A stretch of 64,000 nt of DNA from Nocardia arthritidis (GCF_011801145.1 NZ_CP046172.1:7688001-7752000), one strand, 5' to 3'. Counted from the first letter of the stretch, positions 26,202 through 34,966 are shown. A program made the numbers and translations. The notes: generated by a model not told the origin, from the sequence alone.

Positions 26202-27566
26202 TTACGCCGGCAGGAGGCGGGAGATGACCTCGGTGAGCTGTTTTACGTTGCGGCATTCGTGCATGGTTATGTGGGTGGCGTAGAGGGGGGCGGCGGAGTC
26301 GCCGGTGGACCAGGAGCGGGCGGGTTCGGGGTTTAGCCAGTGGGCGTGGGTGGCGCGGGTGGAGATTGTTTGTAGGGCTTCGAGGTTGGGGTTGGTGCGG
26401 TTGGTGCGGGCGTCGCCGAGGATTAGGAGGGAGGTGCGGGGGCCGATCGCGTCCAGGTAGTTGTCGGTGAAGGTTTGGAAGGATTCGCCGTAGTTGCTGC
26501 TGCCGAAGCGGGTTACCTTGGCTTCTCGGGTGATTCGGGTTGCTAGGCCGGGGAGGGGTGGGTCGCCGGGGGTGAAGAAGGGGGTGATTTCGTCGCAGGT
26601 GTCGATGAAGCCGAAGCTGCGGACCCGGGTGAATTGGTCTTGGAGAGCTTGGACTAGTTGGAGGGTGAATTCGGCGAAACCCGTTACGGAGCCGGAGAGG
26701 TCGGCGAGGATGACGAGGTCGGGGCGGCCGTGTTTGCGGGCGCGGAGGACGGGGGTTACCGGGACGCCGCCGGTGGCCATGGAGCGGCGGAGGGTGCGGC
26801 GCATATCGATCTGGCCGCGGACCGCTTTTCGGCGGCGGGCCGCTAGGCGGGTGGCCAGTTTGCGGGCCAAAGGGGTTACGAGGCGGCGCATTTCGGCGAG
26901 GTCCTGTTCGCGGGCGCCGAGGAAGTCGATCTGGTCGGTGCTGGATTGGACGCCGCGGCGGGCGATGTAGTCGGTGCCGCGGAGTTGGGCCGAGCGGAGG
27001 CGGGCCTCGGTTTGCAGGGCGGTGCGGAAGGCGGTGAGTCGGCGATTCGCCTCGATGGTGTGCACTGCGGTGTCGAATTCGTCGGTGCGGCTGCCCATTT
27101 CAGCGACCAAGCGGTCGGCGAGATCTTCCGGGCGCAGCGCCTTCAAGGTGAGGTACGAGGACCAGCCCGCACCTGAGGCGGTGGTGACGGGCGCGCTCGG
27201 TTGGCCCGCGCCCGCACCGCCGTACGCGCCCAAAGCGGTGAGCGCCTGCCTCGCCAACTCGGTCAGCGCGGCCGGATCGTCTTGCGCCAGTACCGCTACC
27301 AGCCGATCGCGCAGGGCTGCAACGGATTCCGGCGCTTCGTCCCGAATCGGTTCCACGCCGAGGAAGTAGAGGTCGAACAGCTGGTCGAAGACGGCGCGTT
27401 GTCCGTTGCGGCGCAACAGGGTTGCCGCCAAACCGGAACGCAGCCGGTTCGGATCCGCGGTACCGAGTGCGAGGATCGCTTCGGCGGCGTCGACGGTTTC
27501 GCTTGGGCCTGCGGTGATTCCATGTTCCCGCAGCAGACCGACGAAGTCGACGAGCCGGTCGGTCAT
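26202..27566 (-). CDS. VWA-domain CoxE-like protein
   Basis: A 454-residue cytoplasmic protein of the VWA/CoxE family. The von Willebrand A-type domain lies in the C-terminal half, with the MIDAS-type start LVILADLSGSVTGFAEFTL near residue 305 and further metal-site segments FIDTCDEI and LLILGDARTNRTN. The N-terminal part is the helical CoxE region. It normally works with a MoxR ATPase, which is encoded upstream on the same strand; here about 820 bp of repeats separate them. ATG 27566 begins MTDRLVDFVGLLREHG. Role: probable metal-centre or complex assembly with MoxR; the client is unknown. Confidence 0.88.
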   Translation of the reverse strand: MTDRLVDFVGLLREHGITAGPSETVDAAEAILALGTADPNRLRSGLAATLLRRNGQRAVFDQLFDLYFLGVEPIRDEAPESVAALRDRLVAVLAQDDPAALTELARQALTALGAYGGAGAGQPSAPVTTASGAGWSSYLTLKALRPEDLADRLVAEMGSRTDEFDTAVHTIEANRRLTAFRTALQTEARLRSAQLRGTDYIARRGVQSSTDQIDFLGAREQDLAEMRRLVTPLARKLATRLAARRRKAVRGQIDMRRTLRRSMATGGVPVTPVLRARKHGRPDLVILADLSGSVTGFAEFTLQLVQALQDQFTRVRSFGFIDTCDEITPFFTPGDPPLPGLATRITREAKVTRFGSSNYGESFQTFTDNYLDAIGPRTSLLILGDARTNRTNPNLEALQTISTRATHAHWLNPEPARSWSTGDSAAPLYATHITMHECRNVKQLTEVISRLLPA

Positions 27567-27858
27567 CGTCTGCGCGGCACTGCCGCCGCTGCGCACCGCG
27601 GTCACCGCGCGCCGCCGTCCGCGCACGACGCGGCGGGGGCATTCCGTTCACCCGCGCACATACATTCCGCCACAAGCGGATCCAGACGAACTGTCGCGCC
27701 ATCCGAAGTCGGCGCAGCCCGCAATGAGCTGATGCTCACCCGCCGCACATCGAAAACCCGCCACTGTTGGTCGACGGCGATGGGTCTCCATACCGCAATG
27801 CTTTTCGCGAGCCCAGTCGTCGGGGACGAGGATCCACCCGCGACATCGGCGCCCCCGA
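27567..27858. other. gene-free stretch beside the VWA gene
   Basis: About 290 bp between the VWA start and the recognisable repeats. Short minus-strand frames cross it, but none has a convincing start or recognisable product. It may be older, more decayed copies of the adjacent repeat or unrelated sequence. Confidence 0.4.
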
Positions 27859-28388
27859 TCATGCCGAACCCTCTCACGCATCGTCGCGAAGCAGCGCCAA
27901 CCGCCCGTCGCAAGCCGATGATCGACCTGGCACACCCAGCCTCGAGTGGACCAGCCGGATCATGCCGAATCCTCCTCGAGCACCGGTCCCGTCGTTCAGT
28001 AAAGCCAATCGCTGCGCCGCAAGCCGATGATCGGCCTGGCACACCCAGGGTGGCGTAGGCCCGCCGGATCATGCCGAATCCCCTCGCGCACCGGTCTCGT
28101 CGTTGAGCAAAGCCAACCGTTCCGTCGCAAACCGATGCTTCAACAGCACGCCCTGCATGGAATGGATCCGCCGGACCATCCGAATCCCCTCGCACACCGG
28201 TGCCCCGTTCAGCAAAACCAATCGCTGCGCCGCAAGCCGATCGTCGGCCTGGCACACCCAGGTTGGCGTAGGCCCGCCGGATCATGCCGAATCCCCTCGC
28301 GCACCGGTCCCGCCGTTCAACAAAGCCAACCGCTGCGCCGCAAGCCGATCGACGGCCTGGCACACCCGGGGTGGAGTAGACCGCCGGA
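27859..28388 (-). repeat. about five degenerate tandem copies of the moxR 3' end
   Basis: Copies of the last ~105 bp of the upstream moxR gene follow it in the same orientation. The landmark TCATGCCGAA (complement of the gene's end, including the stop) recurs at 28389 (gene), 28282, 28176 (altered), 28069, 27960 and 27859: spacings 107, 106, 107, 109 and 101 bp. On the minus strand the units re-create pieces of the gene's tail, for example GVLLKHRFATERLALLNDET in the third unit against the gene's ATERLALLRDETGVRGDSA. The period is mostly not a multiple of three, so the copies are not a continuous reading frame. They look like repeated slippage or unequal exchange at the 3' end. Confidence 0.88.
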
Positions 28389-29282
28389 TCATGCCGAATC
28401 CCCTCGCACACCGGTCTCATCGCGAAGCAACGCCAACCGTTCCGTAGCAAGCCGATGATCCGCTTGGTATTTCAACAGCACACCCAAAGTGGAGCGCACA
28501 ACACCACTGGTCAGGTTTCGCGCACCCAGCGCGACCAAAGTCTTTGCCCAGTCGACAGTTTCGGCAATAGACGGCGCTTTTCGCAACGGCAGTTCACGCA
28601 ATGCGCCGACGACGCGCACCACGGGTTCGGCCAAGACTGCGTCGAGGTCCGGCACCTTCAGTCGGACGATGGCCTTCTCCAATTCCGCTGTGGGGTAATC
28701 GATGTGGAGATATAAGCAGCGGCGTTTCAACGCCTCGGAGAGGTCGCGGTTGGCGTTGGAGGTGAGGATGACGAAGGGTTTGCGGATGGCGGTGACGGTG
28801 CCGAGTTCCGGGATGCTGATCTGATAGTCGCCGAGAACCTCGAGTAGTAGCCCCTCGAGCTCGACATCCGCCTTGTCGAGTTCGTCGATGAGCAGAACGG
28901 TGGGCGAAGAGCTTCGGATGGCGGTCAGCAGGGGGCGGGCCAGCAGGAATTCCTCGGTGAAGACGTGATCGCGGGTGGCGTCCCAGCCGTCTTTTTCGGT
29001 CGAGGTGATGCGCAGCAGCTGCTTCGCGTGATTCCACTCGTATAGCGCGCGGGCCTCGTCGATGCCCTCGTAGCACTGTAGACGCACCAGATCGGCGGCG
29101 GCCGCGGTGGCCACGGCGCGCGCCAGTTCGGTCTTGCCGACACCGGCCGGACCCTCGATCAGGAGGGGTTTGCCCAGGTGGGCGGCGAGAAAGACGGCGG
29201 TGGCGATATCGGTGGACGGCAGGTAGCCGGCGTCGGTGAGCCGCCGCGTCACCTCATCGACCGAACCAAAGAACTTACTCAT
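28389..29282 (-). CDS. MoxR-family AAA+ ATPase
   Basis: A 297-residue AAA+ ATPase. Walker A is LLIEGPAGVGKTELARAVA (41-59), Walker B is VLLIDELDKAD near 131, sensor 1 is PFVILTSNANRDLSEALKRRCLY near 175, and the arginine-finger region follows. ATG 29282 begins MSKFFGSVDEVTRRL. MoxR proteins remodel or activate partner complexes together with VWA proteins; the partner VWA gene is downstream on the same strand. Its C-terminal 35 residues (from about LGVLLKYQAD to GVRGDSA) are the sequence that is repeated downstream, so the true ancestral end may have been different. Confidence 0.92.
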   Translation of the reverse strand: MSKFFGSVDEVTRRLTDAGYLPSTDIATAVFLAAHLGKPLLIEGPAGVGKTELARAVATAAAADLVRLQCYEGIDEARALYEWNHAKQLLRITSTEKDGWDATRDHVFTEEFLLARPLLTAIRSSSPTVLLIDELDKADVELEGLLLEVLGDYQISIPELGTVTAIRKPFVILTSNANRDLSEALKRRCLYLHIDYPTAELEKAIVRLKVPDLDAVLAEPVVRVVGALRELPLRKAPSIAETVDWAKTLVALGARNLTSGVVRSTLGVLLKYQADHRLATERLALLRDETGVRGDSA

Positions 29283-29342
29283 CGGTAACAGTCTAGATCG
29301 CCGGCTTGACCTGAACGAAGGTATAGGTTCTACCGTCGCATC

Positions 29343-29765
29343 ATGACCTTCACCGATGCCGAACGCGCATATCTGGCCGGACAAAGCCTCGGACGGCTGG
29401 CCACCGTCACCGCCAAAGGCGCCCCGCAGGCGCGCCCAGTCGCCTTTCAATTGAATACGGACGGCACCATCGATATCGGCGGGCCGGATATGACCAACTC
29501 GCAGAAGTACCGGAACTTGCAGAAGAACCCGCAGGTCAGCCTGGTGGTCGACGATATGACCCCGAATGAGCCGGGAGAGGTCAAGCCGGGTTGGGGCCGC
29601 GGCGTCGAGGTGCGTGGCGTGGCCGAACTGCTGACCGTCGAGGTGCCGCCGATCGCACCCGAATTCTTCAGCAAGGAGATCATCCGGATCCACCCGCGCC
29701 GCATCTCGAGCTGGCATATCGATCCGGCCGATCCGCAGGGCGGCGTGCGTAGCGTCGGCCAGTAG
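29343..29765 (+). CDS. PPOX-class F420-dependent oxidoreductase
   Basis: A 140-residue split-barrel flavin/deazaflavin protein. The sequence runs LGRLATVTAKGAPQARPVAF, then KYRNLQKNPQVSLVVDD, then a C-terminal RIHPRRISSWHID, typical of the Rv1155-like F420 group. It would reduce or oxidise a small molecule with cofactor F420; substrate unknown. It is divergent from moxR (60 bp) and convergent with a VOC gene one base beyond its stop. Full length for the family. Confidence 0.88.
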   Translation: MTFTDAERAYLAGQSLGRLATVTAKGAPQARPVAFQLNTDGTIDIGGPDMTNSQKYRNLQKNPQVSLVVDDMTPNEPGEVKPGWGRGVEVRGVAELLTVEVPPIAPEFFSKEIIRIHPRRISSWHIDPADPQGGVRSVGQ

Positions 29766-29766
29766 G

Positions 29767-30150
29767 TCAGCGCGCGAATCCGGTGAGCGAGAAGACATTT
29801 CCGTCCGGATCCGGGAACCAGGCGATCTTGTCGCCGCCGGGTGTCGTCCAAATACCGTCGGCGTCCTGGCTCATGCCCTCGTAGCGGAGGAATGTCACGC
29901 CCGCCGCGCCGAGTTCGGCGACAGTCGCCGCGATATCCGCAACCGTCCAGCCGAGAATGGTGAACGGTTGCGGCACAAGGCTTTCCACTGCGGTAATCCG
30001 GATGGTCGCATTGCCGCCGCGAACCACACAGGCGAACGGCGTCTGCTCGACGATCGCCAAACCGAGCACGTCGGCGAAGAACCGGCGCGAACGATCCAGA
30101 TCCGTCGACGGTGCGAAGGCGACGACCTCGGCGGCGGCGAGTGTGCGCAT
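29767..30150 (-). CDS. VOC-family protein (glyoxalase/bleomycin-resistance fold)
   Basis: A 127-residue protein with two beta-alpha-beta-beta-beta modules. Features include FAPSTDLDRSRRFFADVLGLAIVEQTP at the N-terminus and a C-terminal PGGDKIAWFPDPDGNVFSLTG with the usual DPDGN turn and metal-ligand-like Glu/Asp positions less clear. Function within this broad superfamily cannot be assigned. It is monocistronic on the minus strand. Confidence 0.85.
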   Translation of the reverse strand: MRTLAAAEVVAFAPSTDLDRSRRFFADVLGLAIVEQTPFACVVRGGNATIRITAVESLVPQPFTILGWTVADIAATVAELGAAGVTFLRYEGMSQDADGIWTTPGGDKIAWFPDPDGNVFSLTGFAR

Positions 30151-30194
30151 GGCCCGACGCTACCCGCGCCGCACCGCGCGGACAGCCGAACGAC

Positions 30195-30917
30195 CTAGGC
30201 CGAACCGATGCCCTCGGTGCGGCGGGCGACGTCGGTGACGAACCCGAAGATCAGCTCGGCGACCATATTCGCGCCGCGGGAATTGAGGTGAACCGTATCG
30301 GTCGTCAGCCGGAGCCCACGTCCGCGCGATATCGAGTCCAGACTGCGGCCTAAAACGAAATGTTGCGCCGCCGCGGTGCGCGCCAGCATCTTACCGGACC
30401 GGTACGGCATGCCGGATGCGTCGCTGTCCCGCAAATAGTCGACCATTGTTTCGTTGAGCGGCAGGTAGGCAGCGCCGCCCGCCTCGGCTTCCGCCGCCGC
30501 GATACCCGCATATTCCGTGGTCCGCCGCAGCGCCAACGATTCGAGGTCCTCGCCGAGAACCGGCGGGGAAAGCACAACGACCCGGGCATGTGTGCGCAGC
30601 CTGGCAATGATGGCTCGCATATTCCGCCGGTACCGGTCGGCATCCAACTCTTCGGTGAGTTTCCATTTCTTGCGCAGCTCTGCGGCACGCACACCGGACA
30701 GGGTGTAGTTGATGTCATTGGTGCCGATCAGCACGGTGACGATATCCGGCTGCCGTGCCGTGATCCGCGCGATCCTGCGCAGCACGCCCACCGTGGTGTC
30801 GTAGTTGACTCCGGCGTTCTCCACGATGTCCAAGGGCAACAGCTGCCGCAATATCCGCACATAATCCACGCTGACCTGACCGCGGGTAATACTGTCACCG
30901 ACACATACGATTTTCAT
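30195..30917 (-). CDS. SGNH/GDSL hydrolase
   Basis: A 240-residue serine esterase-like protein. Block I is VCVGDSITRG (catalytic Ser 9), block III is VLIGTNDINY (Asn in the oxyanion hole) and block V is DTVHLNSRGANMV with the Asp-x-x-His pair. No signal peptide is evident, so it is probably cytoplasmic. ATG 30917 lies one base after the stop of the upstream nitroreductase-like gene, which shows an operon with that gene and the questin-oxidase-like gene. Substrate is probably an ester of a small metabolite, by inference only. Confidence 0.88.
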   Translation of the reverse strand: MKIVCVGDSITRGQVSVDYVRILRQLLPLDIVENAGVNYDTTVGVLRRIARITARQPDIVTVLIGTNDINYTLSGVRAAELRKKWKLTEELDADRYRRNMRAIIARLRTHARVVVLSPPVLGEDLESLALRRTTEYAGIAAAEAEAGGAAYLPLNETMVDYLRDSDASGMPYRSGKMLARTAAAQHFVLGRSLDSISRGRGLRLTTDTVHLNSRGANMVAELIFGFVTDVARRTEGIGSA

Positions 30918-30918
30918 G

Positions 30919-31356
30919 TCAATCCTTCGGGATAACCCGGAACATCGGGCAACGCGGGGCGGCCGCGGCGAAACCTTCCGGGGATTCCGATGCCACAAGG
31001 CCGTTTCTGACGAATGCTCCGACGCCTCTGGGGTTCTGGACGGGGAACTCGCGAAGGATCGGGCCGCGCTCGGCTTGCGGCACCTCCACCAGATTCACCC
31101 ATTCGATCTGGCGGCCCCGTGTCAGGGTTCCGTACCCGGCCGCACGAACATTCTTGACCCAGTCGGCATTTGGATAGGCCTGGACGAGATAGTGCGTTCC
31201 ATCGATGAGCACGGGCGCGACCGGAGTCGTATACGGTCGCCCCGTCTTGCGTCCGGGAACGGTCAGCAACCGCATCGGACCGAACGGCAGCCCGATCCGA
31301 TGGAACAAGACGACGACCCGGTTGCGGATCCGGTTCCGAGTTGTGATGGTACTCAA
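30919..31356 (-). CDS. nitroreductase/deazaflavin-dependent (DUF385, F420H2) protein
   Basis: A 145-residue split-barrel protein of the Ddn-like family: RLLTVPGRKTGRPYTTPVAPV, then YPNADWVKNVRAAGYGTLTRG, then PEGFAAAAPRCPMFRV. The PGRKTGR phosphate-binding segment for F420 is present. TTG 31356 is preceded by GGGGAA at five bases. It lies 14 bp after the questin-oxidase-like gene and one base before the SGNH hydrolase, in one operon. A quinone- or nitro-reducing role is usual for the family. Confidence 0.85.
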   Translation of the reverse strand: MSTITTRNRIRNRVVVLFHRIGLPFGPMRLLTVPGRKTGRPYTTPVAPVLIDGTHYLVQAYPNADWVKNVRAAGYGTLTRGRQIEWVNLVEVPQAERGPILREFPVQNPRGVGAFVRNGLVASESPEGFAAAAPRCPMFRVIPKD

Positions 31357-31370
31357 TGGGATTCCCCTAT

Positions 31371-32459
31371 TCAGTGGCGAGAGATGCGCCGCTGTGCGGA
31401 CATCACCGCTGCGGCGTAGCGCGGATCGGGGCGAAGCAGGTGCTCCCGGAGGCAGGCTTCGGTGAATTTGATGACGTGTTCGTCGCGGTGTTCCGCTGCG
31501 CGGGCGGCCAATTCGCCGAATGTGGGCACCTCGGCCGCCCGTGCGGCAGCGAGCGCCGTGCCCTCCCCTTTCGCATCGCCGGTGGCGGTGAGCAGTAGGG
31601 CCAGATGCATCTGCCATAGCGCGGCGACCGTCGGCATGTGCAGTTCTGTCGGCAGGTGCGGCAGCACCAGCCGGGCGGCTGCGGGCGCGGTGACCGCATG
31701 CACCAGCGGAACCGGATTCCCTTGTGGGTGTGCGAGATACACGCCGGCGAACTCGGCCGTCAGTTCGGAGAGCAGCCATTGCGGATCGAGTTCGGCCAGG
31801 GCGTCCAGGTTCTCCCGATATCCGGGGCGCGTGGGCGCCGTACGCAACCGTTGCGCCAGCATTCCGACAGGCGCCGGTTTCGGCAGCGGTACGCGGGGCA
31901 GCGCGGCGACCGCCTCGGCGACCGTGCGATCACCCGCCATGCGGGCCCGCCCCGGCAATTCGTGAAACCTGGCCGCCCAGAAGGCAAGTCCCCTCGCCAG
32001 CTCGGTCAGTTGCGCCGGGCTGGGCGCGGGGGCGGCGGCCAAACCACGTACCGCGTGCGCCGTGCGGATGAGACCGTGGGTGAGCGAGGCCATCAGGCCG
32101 GGGAGCAGCCGCGGCCACCACCGCACCAGCACTGTGCGCCAAGGAGATTCGGCCAGCTCGCGGGCGAAGAGCTGTTCCCAGTCGCCTGCTCGATCGAATT
32201 CGCCGAGCGCGCCGCGCCATGACGATTCGTCCGATGGATCGATCGCGAACCGCGCCTGCGGCGGATCATAGAACGGCAACACGTTTCGGTAGTACTCGGT
32301 CCACGGGCCGACCTCGTCGACGAATCCGAGCGTGGCCAGCGCCTCCGCGCCCATCGGGCCGTGATTGGCCAGGTCACCGTCGGTGCCGCGCTCATATCCG
32401 AGGTCATCCATCCGGGCCAGGGCCTCGTTCATCGCATCGGAGTAGTTGAGCGATACCAC
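31371..32459 (-). CDS. questin oxidase-like protein (DUF4243)
   Basis: A 362-residue largely helical protein of the questin-oxidase family. The N-terminal DLANHGPMGAEAL carries the conserved His, and later segments such as ARGLAFWAARFHELPG and FTEACLREHLLRPDPRY are typical. Fungal members open an anthraquinone ring in a Baeyer-Villiger manner; bacterial members are uncharacterised. The GTG start is behind a purine-rich AAAGGTGGGCGA. It is divergent from a MarR-type gene over 64 bp containing a strong dyad, so a small aromatic compound probably induces the operon. Confidence 0.8.
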   Translation of the reverse strand: MVSLNYSDAMNEALARMDDLGYERGTDGDLANHGPMGAEALATLGFVDEVGPWTEYYRNVLPFYDPPQARFAIDPSDESSWRGALGEFDRAGDWEQLFARELAESPWRTVLVRWWPRLLPGLMASLTHGLIRTAHAVRGLAAAPAPSPAQLTELARGLAFWAARFHELPGRARMAGDRTVAEAVAALPRVPLPKPAPVGMLAQRLRTAPTRPGYRENLDALAELDPQWLLSELTAEFAGVYLAHPQGNPVPLVHAVTAPAAARLVLPHLPTELHMPTVAALWQMHLALLLTATGDAKGEGTALAAARAAEVPTFGELAARAAEHRDEHVIKFTEACLREHLLRPDPRYAAAVMSAQRRISRH

Positions 32460-32488
32460 TGTCGCCCACCTTTCATTCGATTTTTCGA

Positions 32489-32510
32489 ACAGTTCGGAAA
32501 TCCGAACTGT
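32489..32510. promoter_or_regulatory. MarR-type operator
   Basis: ACAGTTCGG (32489-32497) and CCGAACTGT (32502-32510) form a perfect 9-bp inverted repeat with a 4-bp centre. It sits between the divergent questin-oxidase-like and MarR-type genes, 14 bp before the MarR start, and can control both promoters. Confidence 0.85.
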
Positions 32511-32523
32511 CTAAGATGGGACG

Positions 32524-33021
32524 GTGCCACAAGACGCCGAACCGCGCAAGACTATGCATCCGACCCCGGGCGACCTCGAGATCCTCGGCTATATACCGCT
32601 ACTGTCCGGCTACTTCCGAAATGTGCGGGGCGAGATGCCCGAGGAAATGCGGGCGATCTTCGAGCGGCACAAGCTGACGGCCAGGCACGGTGCGGTGCTC
32701 CCCCAGCTCATGAGCGGAGAAGCAGTGAGCGTGAGCGAGCTCGCCGGACGGCTCGGCGTATCCCTTTCGACCGCGAGCGAACTCGTCGGCGACCTGAGCC
32801 GCGCCGGATTGGCCACCCGGCAGGAAGATCCGGGCAACAGGCGGCGCACCCTGGTGACATTGCCGGAGCAGCATCGGCGGGCGGTCGAATCCTTCATCGC
32901 CGCCCGTTCGGCGCCGCTGCTGCGAGCGCTCGCGCGGCTTTCTCCGCGTGATCGCGCCGGTTTCGTCGCGGGATTGACCGAATGGGCGCATGAGGTCCAG
33001 GGGTACGGCGCCAACTGCTGA
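32524..33021 (+). CDS. MarR-family transcriptional regulator
   Basis: A 165-residue winged-helix regulator. The HTH is VSVSELAGRLGVSLSTASELVGDLSRAG (76-103), followed by the wing RQEDPGNRRRTLVTLPEQ, a MarR hallmark. Dimerisation helices flank it. The GTG start is at 32524. The gene faces the questin-oxidase/DUF385/SGNH operon across a palindromic operator and is its likely repressor. It is convergent with the DUF2252 gene, 15 bp apart. Confidence 0.92.
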   Translation: MPQDAEPRKTMHPTPGDLEILGYIPLLSGYFRNVRGEMPEEMRAIFERHKLTARHGAVLPQLMSGEAVSVSELAGRLGVSLSTASELVGDLSRAGLATRQEDPGNRRRTLVTLPEQHRRAVESFIAARSAPLLRALARLSPRDRAGFVAGLTEWAHEVQGYGANC

Positions 33022-33036
33022 ACACATCAAACCTGA

Positions 33037-34392
33037 TCAATACGCCATCGCCGCGGCTTTCACCCGCCCCGAGTCGATCGCCGCGAGCAGCGCCTTGTGA
33101 TCGGCCAGCGTCTGATCCGCGTACGCGAGCGCGAAATCGCCCATGGCACGGTCAAATCCGTCACCGGAGCCGATATAGGCGGCAATAGCGACACGGTCAC
33201 CGGAGCGCGCGTGGGCGCGGGCCAGGGTGTGCCCGCAGAGCGCGGCGTACTGGCGCAGCGCCGGACGGGACAGGTCCTCGATGGCGGCGGAACCCTTCAT
33301 ATCGCGCAGCTGTCGCCAGTAGTAGTGGTGGTCGTCAGGGCCGGTCGCCCAGCCGAGGAAAATATCGCTGGATGTTTGCATGAGCCGCTGCCCGTGCACC
33401 ACTCGGTGGCCCTGATGCTTCTGTTTACTCGGCCGCAGATGCGGCGTGAGCACCGACTCCTGCGCCTCTTTCACTTGAAGGAAGAGCGGGCTGCCGGTGG
33501 TGGTATCGGCAAGCAGCGCAATGAAACACCGGGTTCCGACGCTGCCGACGCCCACTACCTTCCGCGCGGCATCCACCAGCCGGTACCGGTCGATCAACAC
33601 CCGTCGTTCCTCGGGCAGCGAGCTGCGGTAGGCCGACAGCACGGTCTCGACCCAGACGTCCTCGCCGGTCTCGATCGGAACCAGCAGCGGCGGTTGATGT
33701 TTGATCTTCGGCGTGCCGTTTGCATCCGGTTCGGTGAGCTTGCGCAGCGCCTGCAGGCTGGTGCTCTTGCGCGCGGTATCGATGGCCTGCTCGATATCCT
33801 TGCGGCGCTTGGGTTTCTGGATCAACTCGGTGATCTGCTGGGTATCGACCTGCTCGTACCACACCGCGACAGCATCGGCCTCGGCCAACCGGCCCATCGT
33901 TTCGCGGTAACGCTGAGCCGCTGCGCGCACGGCATTTCCGGCCTCGTCGTCGCCGAAACCGTTGGCGCGGGCGGCAACCGCGATACTGGCGGCGAGACGT
34001 TTGACATCCCATTCGAACGGGCCGGGCAGCGTCTCGTCGAAATCGTTGAGATCGAAGACGAGTGCCCGCTCGGGCGAGGCGTACACGCCGAAGTTCGACA
34101 GGTGTGCGTCACCGCAAAGCTGAACCGTCAGTTCGGTATTCGGAGATGCCGCCAGATCGGCGGCCATGATGGCGGGTGCGCCACGCAGGAACGGGAACGG
34201 TGCGGCCGCCATTCTGGCGTAGCGGATGGGCACCAGCTCCGGCACGCGGGTGGCGGCCTGTTGTTCGAGGATGGCGATCGGGTCGGGGCGGTCGGCGGAC
34301 GGCTGCCAGACGCCGAGCGAGGAGCGCGAGATCCGCTGGCGCGCGGCACGTCCTGCCGCGGCCGAGTCGCGGGCGGTCGTCGCGGTTGTCAT
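33037..34392 (-). CDS. DUF2252 family protein
   Basis: A 451-residue protein of DUF2252, which is distantly kinase-like. Characteristic segments are FPFLRGAPAIMAADL, VQLCGDAHLSNFGVYASPERALVFDLNDFDETLPGP and WDVKRLAASIAVAAR; the GDAHLSNFG and DLNDFDE parts resemble the catalytic and metal-binding loops of aminoglycoside-phosphotransferase-like kinases. ATG 34392 begins MTTATTARDSAAAG. Function is unknown; phosphotransfer is an inference from the motifs. Confidence 0.9.
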   Translation of the reverse strand: MTTATTARDSAAAGRAARQRISRSSLGVWQPSADRPDPIAILEQQAATRVPELVPIRYARMAAAPFPFLRGAPAIMAADLAASPNTELTVQLCGDAHLSNFGVYASPERALVFDLNDFDETLPGPFEWDVKRLAASIAVAARANGFGDDEAGNAVRAAAQRYRETMGRLAEADAVAVWYEQVDTQQITELIQKPKRRKDIEQAIDTARKSTSLQALRKLTEPDANGTPKIKHQPPLLVPIETGEDVWVETVLSAYRSSLPEERRVLIDRYRLVDAARKVVGVGSVGTRCFIALLADTTTGSPLFLQVKEAQESVLTPHLRPSKQKHQGHRVVHGQRLMQTSSDIFLGWATGPDDHHYYWRQLRDMKGSAAIEDLSRPALRQYAALCGHTLARAHARSGDRVAIAAYIGSGDGFDRAMGDFALAYADQTLADHKALLAAIDSGRVKAAAMAY

Positions 34393-34645
34393 CGAATCAG
34401 TGTCGCGCGATCGTCGGCGACGCGCAATCAACCAGCTACTTCTCGGCGATTTCAGCGCTCAGGGAATCCCCCTAGTACCGCAGATGGAAGTTCCGCGAAG
34501 TCGTGTCTACACCCGTGACCTTTCCGGCGAAGTAGGCCAGAGTGTAGGCGTGCCGTTGGAGTTTCGTCGGAAAACCGGGTCGGGGCCTGGAATACGACAA
34601 CGGCGTGGTGAGTAGGAGCTCACCGGAGAGTTGAAAGGATTCACG

Positions 34646-34966
34646 TTGTTCTCGACAACCAAGTCCAGCGCTGCCCGGCGGACCCTGGCCCGCGTGGCCG
34701 TCGCGGGTGCGCTCACGGCGATTCCATTGACCGCGCTGGCGATCCCCGCCTCGGCCGATCCGGCCCTGCCCGGCGCCACCGAGGTGCACCACCACTGGCG
34801 CGACTGCGATGGTTTCGGCCCGTTCCGCGACTGGAACTGCGACGACGGCCTCGGCCCGTTCGACAACGACTGGCGCGACAACGACTGGCATTGGCGGCAC
34901 CACGACGACCCGTTCTGGCAGTTCTTCCACGGTCGTCCGTCCACCGGATCGTTCGGCAGCAGTTAG
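34646..34966 (+). CDS. small secreted His/Asp/Trp-rich protein
   Basis: A 106-residue precursor. The N-terminus has basic residues, the hydrophobic core VAVAGALTAIPLTALAI and a signal-peptidase site after ASA, leaving about 70 residues. The mature part is strikingly rich in His, Asp, Trp and Phe, for example HHHWRDCDGFGPFRDWNCDD and WHWRHHDDPFWQFFHG. Two Cys may form one disulfide. TTG 34646 is chosen because AAAGGA lies six bases upstream. Metal binding at the cell surface is plausible from composition but not shown. It ends at a strong terminator. Confidence 0.75.
   Translation: MFSTTKSSAARRTLARVAVAGALTAIPLTALAIPASADPALPGATEVHHHWRDCDGFGPFRDWNCDDGLGPFDNDWRDNDWHWRHHDDPFWQFFHGRPSTGSFGSS

Noticed and set aside
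26155..26215. A tRNA 3'-end-like segment (GCCGGTTCGCACC) that might mark an island attachment site.
   Set aside because: No matching acceptor or anticodon arms can be drawn, and no second copy was found at the left boundary.
27648..27935. A 95-residue minus-strand frame between the repeats and the VWA gene.
   Set aside because: It begins inside the decayed moxR-derived repeats and has no family match; coding status is not supported.
27859..28490. A CRISPR-like array.
   Set aside because: Units are about 107 bp, diverged throughout and derived from the moxR end; there are no short conserved repeats with unique spacers and no cas genes.
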